DNA of 62,000 nucleotides, taken from assembly GCA_014529385.2 (NCBI GenBank), contig CM043953.1:113703049-113765048 (forward strand). The letters are read 5' to 3'. Below, in pieces: positions 11,450 to 21,742 of this stretch. Origin of the DNA: Adiantum capillus-veneris (taxonomy: Eukaryota; Streptophyta; Polypodiopsida; Polypodiales; Pteridaceae). The notes under the pieces are model-generated. The model ran no database searches and had not been told where the DNA came from. It was given only the letters and a program-made list of their open reading frames with translations. The first letter of the stretch is position 1, and each line of letters opens with the position of its first letter. The position numbers were made by a program, and so were the translations under genes.

Positions 11450-11971
11450 ACGTACAATCTATTCTTAGTAATCCACTTGGACCGACTAGTCCGTTCAATA
11501 GTCCAGAGGGTTCTGATCAAACAGTGTCTGATTTTTCCAGTTCCTACTTGGGCCATTATCGAGAGTATTTATTTGTGTTTAATGATAAGTGTTGTTTAAC
11601 CACCTCTTCTCCTTCCAACTTATCACCACTATAATCAGTGGTCTCCTCAAATTCTGACATAGTGGGCTTCCTATATTCCCTTAAAAATTATTTAGGGTCT
11701 ACTCGTAACTCCACCCTAGCATTGTGAGAGCAATGGTGATCACTCCCTTATGCCAACTTTGAACACACCTAGCTTGTACAACCCAAGGCCTCGCTAATAA
11801 CATTGGAAAAGATGCACCATAAGAATGTGGTCGGACTATGAGTTAACTCACATGAAACTCAAGCCCTTCCATTATAGTCTACACGTCGTTGGCACTAACA
11901 TAAAACTATGGTTGTGGGCTATACATTTTCTAGTCCCAAACCTTCCATGGTTTGTTCAATCATCAAGCTTT
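11450..11971 (-). pseudogene. pro: protease, 3' half, of Gypsy fragment D
   Basis: On the minus strand, just left of element C, the sequence resumes a retroviral-type aspartic protease. It reads LMIEQTMEGLGLENV near 11960-11920 and, in another frame, SYGASFPMLLARPWVVQARC near 11830-11780, followed by the QSWHKGVITI phrase typical of the protease end. The N-terminal half, with the active-site stretch DDGT, lies on the other side of C at 21120-21190. Frameshifts and stops abound. No RT follows, so D is cut off near 11.2-11.4 kb; sequence further left shows no clear protein. Confidence 0.6.
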
Positions 11972-12085
11972 TGACGAAGGAAATTTGGAATGGCGGCCTC
12001 TACACCAAAACAAGCCCCATTGCACCACAAGGGAAATGAGATGAGGGCACCACCTAGTCTTGGAAGCATGGACTAGGACCACTAC

Positions 12086-12090
<5 letters not shown>

Positions 12091-12129
<39 letters not shown>
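12091..12129. repeat. GA microsatellite in 3' LTR of C
   Basis: A pure GA run of about 39 bp; the partner LTR has about 34 bp at 19785-19818, so it has changed length since insertion. Confidence 0.9.
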
Positions 12130-12131
<2 letters not shown>

Positions 12132-12450
12132 ATCACTATGAATGAAGCATTAACCTCAATGTGTGTACATGGAATGGATAACTTCAAGCACTCCCAATAC
12201 AAATAGCATGTAGATTACTAAACAACAACTCAAGATTTAGCCAAAATCACATCAAACACTCTCACACACACATAAAAGATCTCTCTTAATTAACATAAGT
12301 AAGAGGAGGGGAGATTACTAGCATAAAACAATTTGCACTCTAGAATGTGCAAAGAATAGAGTGAATGAATGAGCTTTATGGGCTCATGATGAGTGATACA
12401 AAGACTCAATGAGGCTGAGGGAGACTTGAAATTACAAAGGGGGAGGGCTC

Positions 12451-12458
12451 TTTATATA
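12451..12458 (-). promoter_or_regulatory. TATA box of C LTR (3' copy)
   Basis: The minus-strand sequence reads TATATAAA, in the same orientation as the element; the equivalent in the 5' LTR is at 20141-20148. The position, about two thirds into the LTR from its 5' end, is reasonable for the U3/R border. Confidence 0.5.
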
Positions 12459-13431
12459 GGCAAGAGAGTGATTAGGAGTGAGGTTAAGATCCAAGTGCAA
12501 TTTGTACAAATGAAGCTTTTGATTAGGGACATTCCACCAATGAAGAAGCTCCTTCCAAGTGATTTGTTGCCCAATTTGCAACTAATTGGCTCCATCATCA
12601 CTTGTGTTGTCTTCACTCCTTTCTCCATAGCTTGAGTCCAAGAGCTTCCTTATTTTAAAATGTAAAGAATCTACATAAAATCAATGCATATCTAGTAATA
12701 ATAGAAAGGGGTTGAATGAAAACTTATGAATTACAACAAGATTAAGCATGATTTGAGAGGTGGTTAGAAGAGGAATTTGTGATGGTTTTATGAGCTTAAG
12801 AGAGAGGAGGAAGGAGGGGAGGGTGAGGAGACTAATGACTGATGTTTAGAGAAGGACTCAATGTGGAAAAGGAAGGGTGTGTGTGTAAAGGTAGAGGGGG
12901 TGGTCTCCACCACAGTTGAAAAAATTGGCATCCACTATTTTTGCCATATCTCCTAGACCGTAGCTGCAAAAATTATAAAAAAAATATGGTCAGAATCTCC
13001 AGCTCATAAGCTACAACTTTGATGAAGACAGATTTTCTTGGATCGGAGTGGACGTATTTTTAAAAACTCCAGCAAAATCATGTGTCTGTTTCCTTCCTTC
13101 ACCAAGTCTTCCACCTGGGTCCCATCTGTTTGAATCATCATATGGCTCCAAAGCCATGATGATATGAGCCACTCATGACCCTTGAATCATGGGTGCATGG
13201 CTCCATAAACACATCATATCTTTTCTTTTCACATTTACATATTTTCCCTTCCCTTTACCGCTAGATTCTACCTTTCACCTCCTGTGAACTAGTCAAGGAA
13301 AAATTCCCATCAAGTCATTTTTTGAATTTTTCCAAGAGGTTGTTCTCACTCTTTCTTTTATTGTAAACCTCTAGAAGCAGGGAAAACCAACAAAATATAG
13401 TAACCAAAAAATTTGTGATAGGCTCGGATCA

Positions 13432-13450
13432 TAGCCCCCTCAAACCTGGC
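13432..13450 (-). other. polypurine tract of element C
   Basis: Directly before the 3' LTR in element sense the sequence reads GGTTTGAGGGGGCTA. A purine run at this place primes plus-strand cDNA synthesis in LTR elements. Confidence 0.6.
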
Positions 13451-13467
13451 TAGAGGTATTTATGCCT

Positions 13468-14355
13468 CTAGCCTACTTTCTTTGATCTTTGGACTGACCT
13501 TATTCTGATGTGATAAGGCTTTAGACGCCATCCATTTGTCCTAGTCTTGTGCACTTTACCATCAATGTCTTGAAGTTTGTAAGAGCCATTTTTTAACTTT
13601 TTGGTGACCAAGAACGGGCCTTCCCATCGAAAAAGAAACTTTCCATCCTTACGAGTGTCGAAGCGATTGTCATATCGAAGCACTAGAGATCCCTTTTTGA
13701 TGTCTTTAGATGCTGGCTTCTTGTTGAACTTTTCTATGCGCTTCTCTGCTTCTTGAGAGTAGTGGTTGATGGCTTCTTCATGATCCAATTGCAGCCTCTC
13801 TAGATCCATGATCCTTTGATGTACTTTCTCCTTTTGAGAGCCTACTTGGCTACCCAATATTCGAAGACTTGTTAACTTCACTTCAATGGGCAAAAGCGCG
13901 TCCTTTCCATAAACCAAATGAAAGGGTGTGTACCCTAATGCGGTTTTGAAGGAGGTTCTATAGGCCCATAGAGCTCCATTCAGGTGTTTGTCCCAATCTT
14001 GGCGCCTGGCATGTACCTGTTTGGTGAGAATTTTGCAAATGATTCCATTTACCTTTTCCACCAAGCCATTGCACTGAGGGTAGTAAGGATTAGAATGTTG
14101 ATGCTGAATATTTAGCTTCTGCATGAGTTCTCCTACCAAGTCTACTCTAAACCCTAGTCCTCTATCAGATAGTATTTCAAGAGGGGTGCCAAACCGGCAA
14201 CAGATGTAGTCAAAGATGAACTGACTCACATCCTTAGCAGTAATTCTATTGGTTGGCATAACCTCAGCCCATCTAGTCACGTAGTCTACTCCCATAATGA
14301 TGTACTCTTTACCTGACTGAGTGCGCGGTAGAGGCCCTATGGCATCAATTCCCAC
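13468..14355 (-). pseudogene. int: integrase core and C-terminus of element C
   Basis: Integrase inserts the cDNA. The 295-codon open frame starts GIDAIGPLPRTQSGKEY. It carries the DD35E triad: Asp in VDYVTRWAE, Asp in LSDRG and, exactly 35 residues on, Glu in LVEKVN. The usual WAYRTSFKTALGYTPF and LVYGKDALLPIEV blocks follow, then a C-terminal LRYDNRFD and FLFRWEGPFLV module. No chromodomain is seen. It is separated from the zinc-binding part (14409-14909) by a 1-base frameshift near 14360, where the phrase EKW runs into GIDAIGP. All catalytic residues are intact. Confidence 0.88.
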
Positions 14356-14408
14356 TTCTCAAAGGGCCCATATACCTTTATTGGGTTCTGGGGTTCAGCT
14401 ATGAGCCG

Positions 14409-14909
14409 TCATGGTCCTGCTTTCTCACATTCATCACATGTTTGACACCAGTATTTGACATCACGATGAAGACTTGTCCAAGTAAACCCAGCTTGTAGAA
14501 CCTTTCTACTAGTGATGTCATGTGCAAAGTGTCCCCCGCACACATCATCGTGACAAGCTTTTAAAATCTCTTCAATTTCAATCTTCAAAGGCACTCTCCT
14601 AAGCACACCATCCTTACCAATACAATACAAATTATCCTTTACTATGCGATACCTGGTAGCCTTCCTAGCTAACCATCGCCTTTCCCCTACATTCAAGTGT
14701 TTAGGAGCCTCTCCTTGCTCCAAAAGGTGCATAATATCTTCTAAGTCCTCCTTGCCTTGCTGAAGTGGAAGTTTGATGGACACTGCTCCCACTATTGAGT
14801 CATTTAACTTCGATGATGCTAGGTGGTCTGCATCCTTGTTCTGGTCTCTTGGCACATGATGTACTTGTGCCTCCCTAAATCTCCTCATAAGAGCTTTGGC
14901 TTCTCTCAT
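14409..14909 (-). pseudogene. int: aRNase H end and integrase zinc domain of C
   Basis: The 166-codon frame continues the second RNase H (HHVPRDQNKDADHLAS, the tail carrying the last catalytic Asp in such domains). It then runs through a spacer to the integrase HHCC zinc domain: CHDDVCGGHFAHDI, then WCQTCDECEKAGP. It is in the same frame as the RT and RNase H pieces upstream and is separated from the preceding piece only by a stop near 14940. The HHCC domain binds zinc and helps integrase multimerise. Confidence 0.85.
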
Positions 14910-14939
14910 TTTAGTACAGAGACTGGCATTTTTGCAAGC

Positions 14940-15242
14940 TCATGTACCTTGCATTTGCCTTACCAAAATCATGGAGTCACCAAAAGCATTTAATCTCTCA
15001 ATTGAATTATCCAGGCACCAACAAAGGCCATGAATTAGAGCTTGATATTCTCCTTCATTGTTGGAGTGGACATCTTCTAGAGTGATCCCTTCACCATGGA
15101 TCCTCTCTCCCAATGGAGATAAGACCACGATGCCTGTAGCTGCCTTATCCTTGGTTCTCTTGTATGCTCCATCAAAGTAGAGGCTATAAGCATTGACCAG
15201 AGCCTCTAGAGCTGGAGGTGGTGGAAGTTCCTTTCTCTTCAA
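14940..15242 (-). pseudogene. second (archaeal-type) RNase H of element C
   Basis: The segment reads YSLYFDGAYKRTKDKAATGI, then GITLEDVHSNNEGEYQALIHGL, with the Asp of FDGA and the Glu of NNEGEYQAL as expected catalytic residues of a ribonuclease H. It lies after a first RNase H that is part of the RT polypeptide, so the element has two. A second, archaeal-type RNase H between the first one and integrase is known in the Tat/Ogre group. The frame is the same as RT, with stops at about 15321 and 15280. Confidence 0.8.
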
Positions 15243-15320
15243 ATGGAAAACTTTTTCATAGCACTTGTTTGTTAAAATGTCGACTAAGCATGCTCAAGTT
15301 GTTCTTTCAACCTGTATTGT

Positions 15321-16385
15321 TTAATCAGACTCTTGAAATCGCACCACCCACTTTGCTATTTTGTCAGAGATTTCCATATGTTGTAGTGCATAGGGAAACA
15401 TATCCTCCACAGTGATAATTACAAACCTCTTTGGCAGCAAGTATGGCCGAAATTTGGTTACCGCAAACATGAGGGCTAACACTAGCTGTTCCATCAGGGT
15501 GTAGGCCTTCTCTGTGTTTTCCATGAGGCGGCTAGCAAAATACACAGGCCTCATAAAGGATGTTTTTGGATCTTTTTGTAGGAGGGCAGCACCAATGGCC
15601 TCTTCTCCCACACTAGGGTTTACAAAGAATGTTTCTTCCCAACAAGGTTGGAGGATTACAGGGAGTGACCCTAACATTTTTTTTATCTCTCTAAAATGCC
15701 CATCACTTTCTTCACTCCAAACAAGCGTCTCTTGACAAGTCAGCTGTTGTAGAGGAAATATCACTTGGGAGAGTAAGTGTATGAATCTACTCAAATATCT
15801 TAGCTTTTGCAAGAAAGAGATTAATTGTTTGATGGAAGTTGGGGAAGGTAGATTTAGCAATGTTTCTATCTTTTCAGGATCTACCTCGATTCCATCAATG
15901 GACACTACATGCCCCAATATTGTAACCTTGTTTTCCCCAATGTGACATTTGTCCTTGTTTAGTTGTCCACCTAGCTTAGCTAAACGAGTAAATCCTTCAT
16001 CAATCTTGCCGAGATGCATACTTTTGGAGCTGTAAATACAAAAGTCATCTATGAAAACCCTTATAGACTTACCAAAGTAAGGTTGGAAGACCATATTCAT
16101 GAATCGTTGAAAGGTGGCCGGAGCATTGGTGAGACCAAAAGGCATGACTCGAAATGCAAAACAGCCCCATGGTGTGATGAAAGTAGTCTTTTTCTGGTCC
16201 TCTGCAATGCGTATTTGAAAGTAGCCGGAGTAGCCATCACACACTGTGTATCGCTCGTGGCCTGCTACTTCATTTATAATCTCATCTTGAAATGGGAGAG
16301 GGAAGTGGTCCCTCTTTGTTGCAGCATTTAGTGGCTTGTAATCCACACACACTTGCCATTTACCATTCTTCTTTGGCCTCACCAC
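15321..16385 (-). pseudogene. pol: reverse transcriptase and first RNase H of element C
   Basis: RT copies element RNA to DNA. The frame shows all landmarks in order: VRPKKNGKWQVCVDYKPLN, FPLPFQDEIINEVAGHERY, DGYSGYFQIRIAEDQKKTTF, FRVMPFGLTNAPATFQRFMN, and the catalytic box FIDD in VFIDDFCIYSS. Next come GHVVSIDGIEVDPEKIE and then the RNase H part (GAALLQKDP, RPVYFASRLM, FAVTKFRPYLL). The piece is 354 codons. It is separated from the linker upstream by a TAA at the usual SEWVSP motif (DS-stop-WVSP) and ends in a TGA after VVRFQESD. The catalytic Asp pair is intact. Confidence 0.92.
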
Positions 16386-16400
16386 TACTGGGGAGACCCA

Positions 16401-16964
16401 TTATGAATCTTCTACTGGGTATATGAATCCTGCTTCTAAGAGTCTCTTCACCTCGGACAATAGTGCATTTTGTTGCACAACTCCTAATCTTCTTAGTTTT
16501 TGTACTACTGGCTTGCTCCCTTCTTTTAGATGGATATGATGCTTCACTGCAGTGACACCTGTAATGTGAGTGTAATCAGAAATAAACAAGTATGCATGCT
16601 TCTTGAGAACATTTACATAACCCTCCCTTTCTTCTTCCTTTATATCCTTGGATAACATCTTCTTTAGGCTAGCATCCCACACATTCTCCATTTGGATCCT
16701 TGGGTTGTTTTCTGATGAGGTAGTTTCCTTTATGGTGACGCCCATGACTTCGAGAGTGCTATCACTCTCTTCACTTGAACTCTCTTCCTTGTCCATGGAT
16801 GAGGAGCATCCACTTGAGCTCCACTCATCAGCTGACGTCTCTAGTTCAAGGTTCTCTTGTCGCCCATTCTTCAAGTTATAAACCACCTTCCGACTATGGC
16901 CACCCACACGAGGCCTCAACTCCAAGTCTCCTGTTGCCCAATCTTGCCTAGATCCTATACCCAT
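16401..16964 (-). pseudogene. pol: protease-RT linker of element C
   Basis: The 187-codon frame, in register with protease and RT, runs from MGIGSRQDWATGDLELRP, the end of the protease module, through an acidic Ser/Glu-rich spacer (SSMDKEESSSEESDSTLE). It ends in the RT N-terminal lead-in (HHIHLKEGSKPVVQKLRRLG, then LLEAGFIYPVEDS). The spacer is probably unstructured. It is closed at each end by a single in-frame stop: TGA at about 16971 (where LG-R-PWL would be expected, CGA to TGA) and TAA at about 16398. Confidence 0.8.
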
Positions 16965-16973
16965 GAGCCAAGG

Positions 16974-17372
16974 TCATCCTAAAATAAGGGGGTATCCTTC
17001 TCCCTTCACTGACATCACATAAGCATCAACCTCTGTAGTGATTCCAAAAACAGAAACTCTCAAAGCTTTCACTACACCCACACAAGTGATAGAGACATTA
17101 TTGGCCATTTTTGCCCTAAAGTTTGATGATTCCATTACCTCTAAAACCAATTGATGCATTAGCGTTTTTGTCATGACACAAACCTCTTCTCCACTGTCAA
17201 TGTAAGTTTTTGGAATCCATTGTCCCTTGATTTGAGCCTCCACCAAAGGCACTATATCCTTGAGACCATAGGCTTTGATTACACTTACTAGCTTACTTCG
17301 CTTTGCCCTCGTGCTCACCATTTTTACCACTGTCGTCGCAGCTTTGGGGAGATATGAAGTAGTTGTGGCCAA
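16974..17372 (-). pseudogene. pro: aspartic protease of element C
   Basis: Retroviral-type protease, which cuts the polyprotein. It carries the active-site motif in KTYIDSGEEVCVM (Asp-Ser-Gly intact) and ends in GYPLILG just before the stop that replaces the usual Arg of LGRPWL. 132 codons, the usual size for the module. It is preceded by a frameshift from the gag frame near 17380-17407. Confidence 0.8.
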
Positions 17373-17406
17373 GTAATAGTTGGTCCTTGAGAACTCACAT
17401 CAGCAG

Positions 17407-18673
17407 TCAAGTCATAAGGTTATGTTCGAGATCCCATAGGGAAATCAGAGATGTCAATTTGAGACCTAATACGGGTCTTTCTCTTCTTGGCTTCATCTTT
17501 GTTTCCCGAGATGTACTTGCTTCATTGCTTGCATCCTTGCTTGTTTCTTTACTTACTTCATCTTGGACACGCACACGCTTGATAGGCATTGTAGCCACTT
17601 CATCTATCTTCATCTTCCCTTTAGCTATTTCTTCCTGGTTGCCTTTGCCCTCGAGGACCTCCTCCATCCTTATGATGCTCACATTTGGTTGAGTAGCAGG
17701 GGCTTGAGCTTGAGCATGAGGTGGCTGCAAAATTTGAGGTTGCGGTTGCTCTTGTGCTTGATCTCTAGCATGGGGAGGACTTACTTGTTGTCGAGGACCT
17801 CTGACAGGGTAGTCATATCTTCTGGGATGAGGGAAATTATACATGCCGTGGCCATTTTCCCCACAATTGTAACACAACATTTCCCTTGCTTGACATCGCA
17901 TTGGTGGCCGATTCCCACCATTCCCCTCAATAGGCCTTCTTGCACCCTGCACAAGATTTACTCTCAAACCCTCTATCTGGTTTGTGAGATTGTTTATTTG
18001 TTGGAGCATATCTTCTTGTTGACCTCTATTGAGGTCTGGTGCATTAGGCACATTTGGAGGTACGTGAGAAGCTTCCATAGTTGTGATATTTGCCTCCCAA
18101 AGCTAGCTGGCCATCTTGGGCTTGATAGAGAATCTTTCGATTCTTTTCCCTAGCAATTCTTAAGGCATCTTCAAAAGTATTTGGAAATTTGCTCTTTACC
18201 TTCTCCCTTAGCAAGGGGTACAAACCTGAGATAAATCGATCCTTTTGGAGGCAATTGGGAGCTCGCTCACCAGGGTTTAGTGAGTCTAACCATTGCCCCC
18301 AAAGTTTCAGAAAACCTTCCTCATAGGATGCATAACCATGAGGGTCAACTTGATGAAGGGCCAGAAGCCGTTGCCATAGTTCTTCTGCCAAATTGGCTCG
18401 TTGAAATCTTCGTAGGAAAGCCGCCTTCAATCCCTCCCATTCAGCTCTTTGGATTGGATCTAGAGCCTGGAACCATACCCTAGCTTCTTCTTTGAGCACC
18501 AAAGGAAAAGCTCTCAATTTCAATGCTTCGTCATCCCTCCCAGAGACAAGAAAAGCCATCTCCAAGTTATCCAAAAAATCCCCAACATTTTCCCCACTAC
18601 GCCCAAAAAAATTAGGGAAAGCCATGATAGGATGGGTTGCCTTCCTCTCAATACAGCACAAAGATGAAAACAT
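17407..18673 (-). pseudogene. gag: gag of element C
   Basis: Two overlapping frames make up Gag. 18673-18044 carries the capsid-like core (FLDNLEMAFLVSGRDDEAL, LKEEARVWFQALDP, LKAAFLRRFQRANLAEELW). 18078-17407 continues after a 1-base shift near 18075 with a proline/glutamine-rich nucleocapsid region and one zinc knuckle, CYNCGENGHGMYNF, in which the last Cys is replaced by Phe. The likely start is the Met at MAFPNFFGRSG rather than the outermost MFSSL. Basic clusters (IKRVRVQDE, KMKPRRERP) lie near the end. The broken knuckle should impair RNA binding. Confidence 0.85.
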
Positions 18674-19163
18674 CTAGGCCCAAATCATATCTTATTAAGG
18701 GTAGAATAAATGGATTGATAGATGCATTAATCTCAGCTAGACGACGAGGGCCTAGTAAGTTCCTTATGATATTTTGGAACCAAAGCTTTGTGCTAGCTAT
18801 TATATGCACAGTTTGTCTAGCAAGAGGTTGGATAGGTCCATATAAATCCCTATGATTCATGGAGTGTGCTTAAAGCAAGATGAAGATGTGAACATCAAAA
18901 GATACATTATACTCCAAAATAGGAAATATTATAGGGTCAGGGGACAACAATATCTCTCTCAACCTCTCAGCTCCAAAATAGAAGACCAATCTTTGTTGGA
19001 AAAAAATCTTTCTATCAATGCGCACATTCACCCTAATATTCTGAACTCATTGAAAGTTGTAGAAAATGGGATTATTCTTTTGTGCATTAACTACAAACTT
19101 CCATGAAGCACTTCATTGAAGTTCAGCTCTCTTGGATCCCACCATTTGAGAGATGCGAAGAAT
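18674..19163 (-). other. leader between extra ORF and gag of C
   Basis: This region lacks a long frame. A 70-codon minus-strand stretch (18860-18648) and an 84-codon plus-strand one (18852-19106) show no motif. A strong splice donor at the end of the upstream ORF suggests that part of it could be an intron; no acceptor stands out, though TTGTGCTGTATTGAG at about 18650 is a candidate. Confidence 0.35.
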
Positions 19164-19616
19164 TTACTCACCAGTGATTAGCCTAGCTTTGGTGTGACCA
19201 TCTTCAGCTTTGTAGAGTTCATAGGGTTCAATGGCTACCTTCTCAACCACCTTGAGCCTTCTTGCTAGTAGTAGTTGGAGTGCATCACCATATGTAGCCT
19301 CTTGCCAATACCGCACACCATTGATGTGTAGCTCCCCCTCCAAAAACTTATTAATACCCGCGTTTGAGAGTGCTTTCACCACCTGAAGTCGAGGCTTCAA
19401 AGGAAGTGTCTTCACACTAGCCACGAAGCACTCAACACAATGCTTTGACCTAGGGACTTGATGACTACAAGATTTTCCTTGAAGCAAAGAAGGGTGTATG
19501 TAGTTAACTCTCTTTACCCGCATACGTGCCGTTTGTCGATAAAGACGCTTCTTCTCTCGAGCTTCTTGGGAAGACCATAGTAGAAGTCTTGGAGAATTTG
19601 ATGGACCTTCCTTCAT
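19164..19616 (-). CDS. extra 5' ORF of element C, unknown function
   Basis: A 150-codon open frame lies between the primer site and gag, 34 bases inside the PBS and in element sense. It begins MKEGPSNSPRLLLWSSQEAR, is basic (RQTARMRVKRVNY), has a Cys pair HCVECF and a Leu/Arg-rich region LQLLLARRLKVVEKVAIEPY. I do not recognise a domain. Ogre-type elements are known to carry an additional ORF upstream of gag, so position and lineage agree. Its last codons overlap a perfect GTGAGT splice donor (intron side from 19171), so the visible stop may be intronic. It is open throughout, unlike pol. Confidence 0.5.
   Translation of the reverse strand: MKEGPSNSPRLLLWSSQEAREKKRLYRQTARMRVKRVNYIHPSLLQGKSCSHQVPRSKHCVECFVASVKTLPLKPRLQVVKALSNAGINKFLEGELHINGVRYWQEATYGDALQLLLARRLKVVEKVAIEPYELYKAEDGHTKARLITGE
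19166..19171 (-). promoter_or_regulatory. candidate splice donor in C leader
   Basis: The minus-strand sequence CTG followed by GTGAGT matches the donor consensus. It overlaps the end of the extra ORF (ITGE-stop) and precedes gag, so it could splice the extra ORF to gag. Confidence 0.35.
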
Positions 19617-19649
19617 AGGATTGGCAGAGCACTGCTTGAGAACTCCTCT

Positions 19650-19661
19650 GTGGGGGCACCA
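19650..19661 (-). other. primer binding site of element C
   Basis: In element sense TGGTGCCCCCAC starts five bases after the 5' LTR end (TTCGTCA, taaat, then TGGTGCC). It would pair with a tRNA 3' end in CCA; I do not assign the tRNA. Confidence 0.6.
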
Positions 19662-19780
19662 ATTTATGACGAAGGAAATTTGGAATGGCGGTCTCTACAC
19701 CAAAACAAACTCCATTGCGCCACAAGCGAAATGAGATGAGGGCACCACCTAGTCTTGGAAGTGTGGACTAGGACCGCTAC

Positions 19781-19784
<4 letters not shown>

Positions 19785-19818
<34 letters not shown>
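19785..19818. repeat. GA microsatellite in 5' LTR of C
   Basis: A pure GA run of about 34 bp, at the same LTR position as the longer run at 12091-12129. Confidence 0.9.
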
Positions 19819-19820
<2 letters not shown>

Positions 19821-20140
19821 ATCACTATGAATGGAGCATTAACCTCAATGTGTGTACAAGGAATAGATAACTTCAAGCACTCCCAACACAAATAGCATGT
19901 AGATTACTAAACAACAACTCAAGATTTAGCCAAAATCACATCAAACACCCTCACACACACATAAAAGATCTCTCTTAATTAACATAAGTAAGAGGAGGGG
20001 ATATTACTAGCATAAAACAATTTGCACTCTAGAATGTGCAAAAAATAGAGTGAATGAATGAGCTTTATGGGCTCATGATGAGTGATACAAAGACTCAATG
20101 AGGCTGAGGGAGACTTGAAATTACAAAGGGGGGGGGGGTC

Positions 20141-20148
20141 TTTATATA
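20141..20148 (-). promoter_or_regulatory. TATA box of C 5' LTR
   Basis: The minus-strand sequence reads TATATAAA. This copy would drive transcription of element C leftwards. Confidence 0.5.
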
Positions 20149-21119
20149 GGCAAGAGAGTGATTAGGAGTGAGGTTAAGATCCAAGTGCAATTTGTACAAA
20201 TGAAGCTTGATTAGGGACATTCCACCAATGAAGAAGCTCCTTCCAAGTGATTTGTTGCCCAATTTGCAACTAATTGGCTCCATCATCACTTGTGTTGTCT
20301 TCACTCCTTCCTCCATAGCTTGAGTCCAAGAGCTTCCTTATTTTAAAATGTAAAGAATCTACATAAAATCAATGCATATCTAGTAATAATAGAAAGGGGT
20401 TGAATGAAAACTTATGAATTACAACAAGATTAAGCATGATTTGAGAGGTGATTAGAAGAGGAATTTGTGATGGTTTTATGAGCTTGAGAGAGAGGAGGAA
20501 GGAGGGGAGGGTGAGGAGAATAATGGCTGATTTTTAGAAAAGGACTCAATGTGGAAAAGGAAGGGTGTGTGTGTAAAGGTAGAGGGGGTGGTCTCCACCA
20601 CAGTTGAAAAAATTGGCATCCACTAATTTTGCCATATCTCCTAGACCGTAGCTGCAAAAATTATAAAAAAAATATGGTCAGAATCTCCAGCTCATAAGCT
20701 ACAACTTTGATGAAGACAGATTTTCTTGGATCGGAGTGGACGTATTTTTAAAAACTCCAGCAAAATCATGTGTCTGTTTCCTTCCTTCACCAAGTCTTCC
20801 ACCTGGGTCCCATCTGTTTGAATCATCATATGGCTCCAAAGCCATGATGATATGAGCCACTCATGACCCTTGAATCATGGGTGCATGTCTCCACAAACAC
20901 ATCATATCTTTTCTTTTCACATTTACATATTTTCCCTTCCCTTTACCGCTAGATTCTACCTTTCACCTCCTGTGAACTAGTCAAGGAAAAATTCCCATCA
21001 AGTCATTTTTTGAATTTTTCCAAGAGGTTGTTCTCACTCTTTCTTTTATTGTAAACCTCTAGAAGCAGGGAAAACCAACAAAATATAGTAACCAAAAAAT
21101 TTGTGATAGGCTCGGATCA

Positions 21120-21742
21120 CTTCCTGCAGTTCCATCGTCACGTTGCACTCCTGTCACACTATGACTTCCTATTTCCAAGGAAATGGGAGGGGCCTATAAA
21201 TCCATAAAAATGTCCACCCCTTGAACTCCCTTCTCTTTAACTTCTTCTATCATCTTAGAGCTCTTCTCCTCCCTCTTCTCAAGTTTATGGTATAATTGCT
21301 TCTTGCAAAGAGGAGATATCTCCACCAAAGTGGTCAAATTTAATGATATCTTGCATTCTTTCATGGCTTCCCACAAATCAGATGTCTCTTGTGTGCTCTT
21401 TCTTTGAATTACGGAGGTTTGTAATCTCTCTAGAAAAGGAGCTACACCTTTCGTAATCTCAAACATCTCTTGTAACTGCAAACCAAATGGTTGCACGTCA
21501 AAAGAATGATCCTCCAATATTTCATCAGGAGATTCCACAGATTCCTTTTCACTATTCTTCTCTAAAATTGAGGTTGTTAGCACTTTATCATGTTCTGTCT
21601 TTTGGGATCTAGTAACCACACCTACCATCAGAGGTTCCCTAGCAAAATTCACTTTTTTAGCTTTTTGTTTATCAGAAAATCCATTGTGTGGTTGTTCAAC
21701 TTCCACTAGGACCCTCATCAACCTTTTGCTTTCCCTTATCAT
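21120..21742 (-). pseudogene. gag-protease spacer and protease start of fragment D
   Basis: A 182-codon frame (21742-21194) is a charged spacer (REEKSSKMIEEVKEKG) with the phrase ECKISLNLTTLVEISPLCKK, which is typical of the linker before protease in plant Gypsy polyproteins. After its stop the sequence continues to 21120 as PPISLEIGSHSV and RDDGTAGS, the start of an aspartic protease. There it is cut by the insertion of element C; the rest is at 11971 and lower. Confidence 0.65.

Larger units (their letters stand above)
11972..13431 (-). repeat. 3' LTR of element C
   Basis: It is 1460 bp, begins TGACGAAGG and ends CTCGGATCA on the plus strand, and matches 19667-21119 almost throughout. On the minus strand a TATATAAA box is visible at 12451-12458. 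A GA run fills 12091-12129. All short open frames on either strand inside it are chance. Confidence 0.92.
11972..21119 (-). mobile_element. Ty3/Gypsy element C, Tat-like, full length
   Basis: A complete element in reverse orientation: 5' LTR 19667-21119, primer site, extra 5' ORF, gag, protease, RT, RNase H, a second RNase H, integrase, polypurine tract, 3' LTR 11972-13431. Both LTRs start TG and end CA. Domain order with two RNase H regions is the hallmark of the plant Tat/Ogre group. By eye the LTRs differ at about 2% of positions plus the microsatellite, so insertion is fairly recent. Target duplication is poor: gaag upstream and aaag downstream (minus sense). Removing one 4-bp copy rejoins the split protease of fragment D in frame, which supports these boundaries. 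Pol has several stops and one frameshift, so the copy is dead. Confidence 0.9.
19667..21119 (-). repeat. 5' LTR of element C
   Basis: It is 1453 bp and matches the 3' LTR at 11972-13431. Most of the roughly 28 differences counted by eye are transitions, plus a 2-base indel near 20207 and GA-run length. A TATATAAA box (minus) lies at 20141-20148. Confidence 0.92.

Noticed and set aside
12393-12635. Plus-strand open frame inside the C LTR
   Set aside because: It lies in LTR sequence, is antisense to the element, and the other LTR has an indel that changes the frame.
21120-21124. Perfect 5-bp target duplication for element C
   Set aside because: Flanks are cttcc and gcttt; no perfect 5-bp match exists. 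Only an imperfect 4-bp one is supported by the reading frame of D.
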